This document shows positions 20,702 through 21,391 of a stretch of DNA of 21,391 bases, one piece after another. Each line of letters begins with the position of its first letter. The first letter of the stretch is position 1. Position numbers and translations under genes: made by a program. Source of the stretch: Lachnospiraceae bacterium UBA5895 (GTDB lineage Bacteria > Bacillota > Clostridia > Lachnospirales > Lachnospiraceae); assembly GCA_002431915.1 (NCBI GenBank), contig DJEP01000095.1, positions 1 through 21,391 on the forward strand, given 5' to 3'. The notes beneath the pieces were generated by a model. The model was given only the letters and a program-made list of their open reading frames with translations, had not been told where the DNA came from and did no database searches.

Positions 20702-21391
20702 TTATTTGGCTTCCACAGCTTCGGTGGTTTCGGTTGCCGCTGTTTCGTTTTCTGCGCTTTCGGTCTCAGAAGATGCCGTCTCAGTCTCCGCCACGGTTTC
20801 CGAAGTCTCACCTCCTGTTTCCACAGTTTCAGTACTTTCTGTCTCTGCGGTCTCCGTTTTTTCGGTAGTCTCCTCCACCTCCTCCACCAGATCATCCAGT
20901 GTATAATTGAATCCGGTCACCACATTGGTGGTCACGGCATATACCGTCATTTCGGAAGGAAATGCGATGTAGTACTGGCTGGTCATGGAGTTCAGGTTAC
21001 CGACGTTGATGATCACACTGCGATCCGCGGTCTCATACTGAATGGTGCGCTCCGGATTCGTCAGTCCGTACTGTGACATATCTGTTACATTCTCGATCAC
21101 CTGATTTACCTTTAACGGTGCCACCTTCAGAAGCATGGCCTTGATCCGTTCCTGTTTCAGGTTGAGAGAATGATCATCTGCGTAATACCAGATATCATCT
21201 TCTTTTTCAAAGGAATAGGTCCCGCCCTCATACACATAGCTGAAGCTGGTAATATCATCGGAGTTCACATCCAGTACCGTCTCCTGTGTATCCTCCGTAG
21301 TGGAAGTCGTGGACGATGCATTTTTATTATACTGCCGGATGCCCAGGAAGGCTGCCGCCAGCACCACCAGTGCCAGCAGCATTCCGATCAT
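20702..21391 (-). CDS. DUF4340 domain protein, membrane-anchored (N-terminus cut by window edge)
   Basis: At least 229 residues. The visible start MIGMLLALVVLAAAFLGIRQ is a transmembrane anchor, but the frame reaches the window edge and the true start is probably a few residues further out. An extracellular DUF4340 domain follows (about 40-170): TSFSYVYEGGTYSFEKEDDI, then LKVNQVIENVTDMSQYGLT and later VINVGNLNSMTSQYYI. The last about 60 residues (20705-20884) are a low-complexity tail of Glu, Thr, Ser, Ala and Val with no hydrophobic or sorting end. In Firmicutes, DUF4340 genes commonly follow ABC-2 type transporters with GldG-like subunits; such genes would lie to the right, outside the window. 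Exact function is unknown. Confidence 0.82.
   Translation of the reverse strand: MIGMLLALVVLAAAFLGIRQYNKNASSTTSTTEDTQETVLDVNSDDITSFSYVYEGGTYSFEKEDDIWYYADDHSLNLKQERIKAMLLKVAPLKVNQVIENVTDMSQYGLTNPERTIQYETADRSVIINVGNLNSMTSQYYIAFPSEMTVYAVTTNVVTGFNYTLDDLVEEVEETTEKTETAETESTETVETGGETSETVAETETASSETESAENETAATETTEAVEAK

Noticed and set aside
20706..20906. Val/Ser repeat protein on the plus strand
   Set aside because: Reverse-frame image of the Glu/Thr-rich tail of the DUF4340 protein; no RBS.
1..21391. CRISPR array, tRNA or rRNA genes
   Set aside because: No regularly spaced direct repeats, no cloverleaf with a TTCGA-type T-loop and CCA-like end, and no rRNA-like stretches were noticed on either strand.

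Overview
The window looks like chromosomal DNA from an anaerobic, low-to-mid GC Firmicute, most likely a gut Lachnospiraceae (Clostridia). The reasons are a PerR regulator beside a reverse-type rubrerythrin (rubredoxin domain first), a KtrAB potassium system, a ROK fructokinase, an Rpn/PD-(D/E)XK 'transposase' protein, a DUF11 protein and a DUF4340 protein, all with AGGAGG-type ribosome binding sites. This assignment is inferred from gene content; no rRNA or other marker is present. I found no tRNA, rRNA or CRISPR array.

Region 1 (1-3830): the 3' part of an AraC-type regulator converges on, and overlaps, a ROK fructokinase gene. A divergent promoter region separates the kinase from a two-gene operon: an RmlD-like short-chain dehydrogenase whose catalytic tyrosine is a phenylalanine, overlapping by one base an SLC1-type dicarboxylate/amino acid:cation symporter that starts with GTG. 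A bidirectional terminator closes this block.

Region 2 (3830-8300, minus strand): ktrB-ktrA (potassium uptake) lies downstream of a histidine kinase/response regulator operon. A terminator and a separate extended -10 promoter lie between the two units. Region 3 (8400-9660, plus strand): a strong promoter with a palindrome at the likely transcription start drives perR and rbr, a peroxide-stress unit.

Region 4 (9660-14380) is an island of gene decay. It holds a MATE efflux gene with a start-proximal frameshift, an internal deletion and a lost 3' end; an NTF2-like gene fused tail-to-tail with it; an intact NUDIX hydrolase; an intact Rpn-type nuclease; a TIGR04076-like gene with an in-frame amber codon; a GNAT acetyltransferase remnant; and a 5'-truncated group II intron (3' half of the reverse transcriptase/maturase plus domains V and VI) lying between the GNAT remnant and a nitroreductase.

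Region 5 (14326-18620, minus strand): nitroreductase, an AAA ATPase with DUF4143, then an apparent operon of MFS transporter, small membrane protein and ACT-domain protein that ends in a clear terminator. Region 6 (18620-21391): a cytoplasm-type (no signal peptide) DUF11 protein, divergent from a voltage-gated-type potassium channel with its own sigma-A promoter, and the 3' part of a DUF4340 membrane-anchored protein with a Glu/Thr-rich tail. The window is mostly ordinary housekeeping and accessory DNA. The items most worth a second look are the Tyr-to-Phe RmlD homologue coupled to a transporter, the decay island, the MATE leader with a promoter-terminator-RBS order, and the leaderless DUF11 protein.
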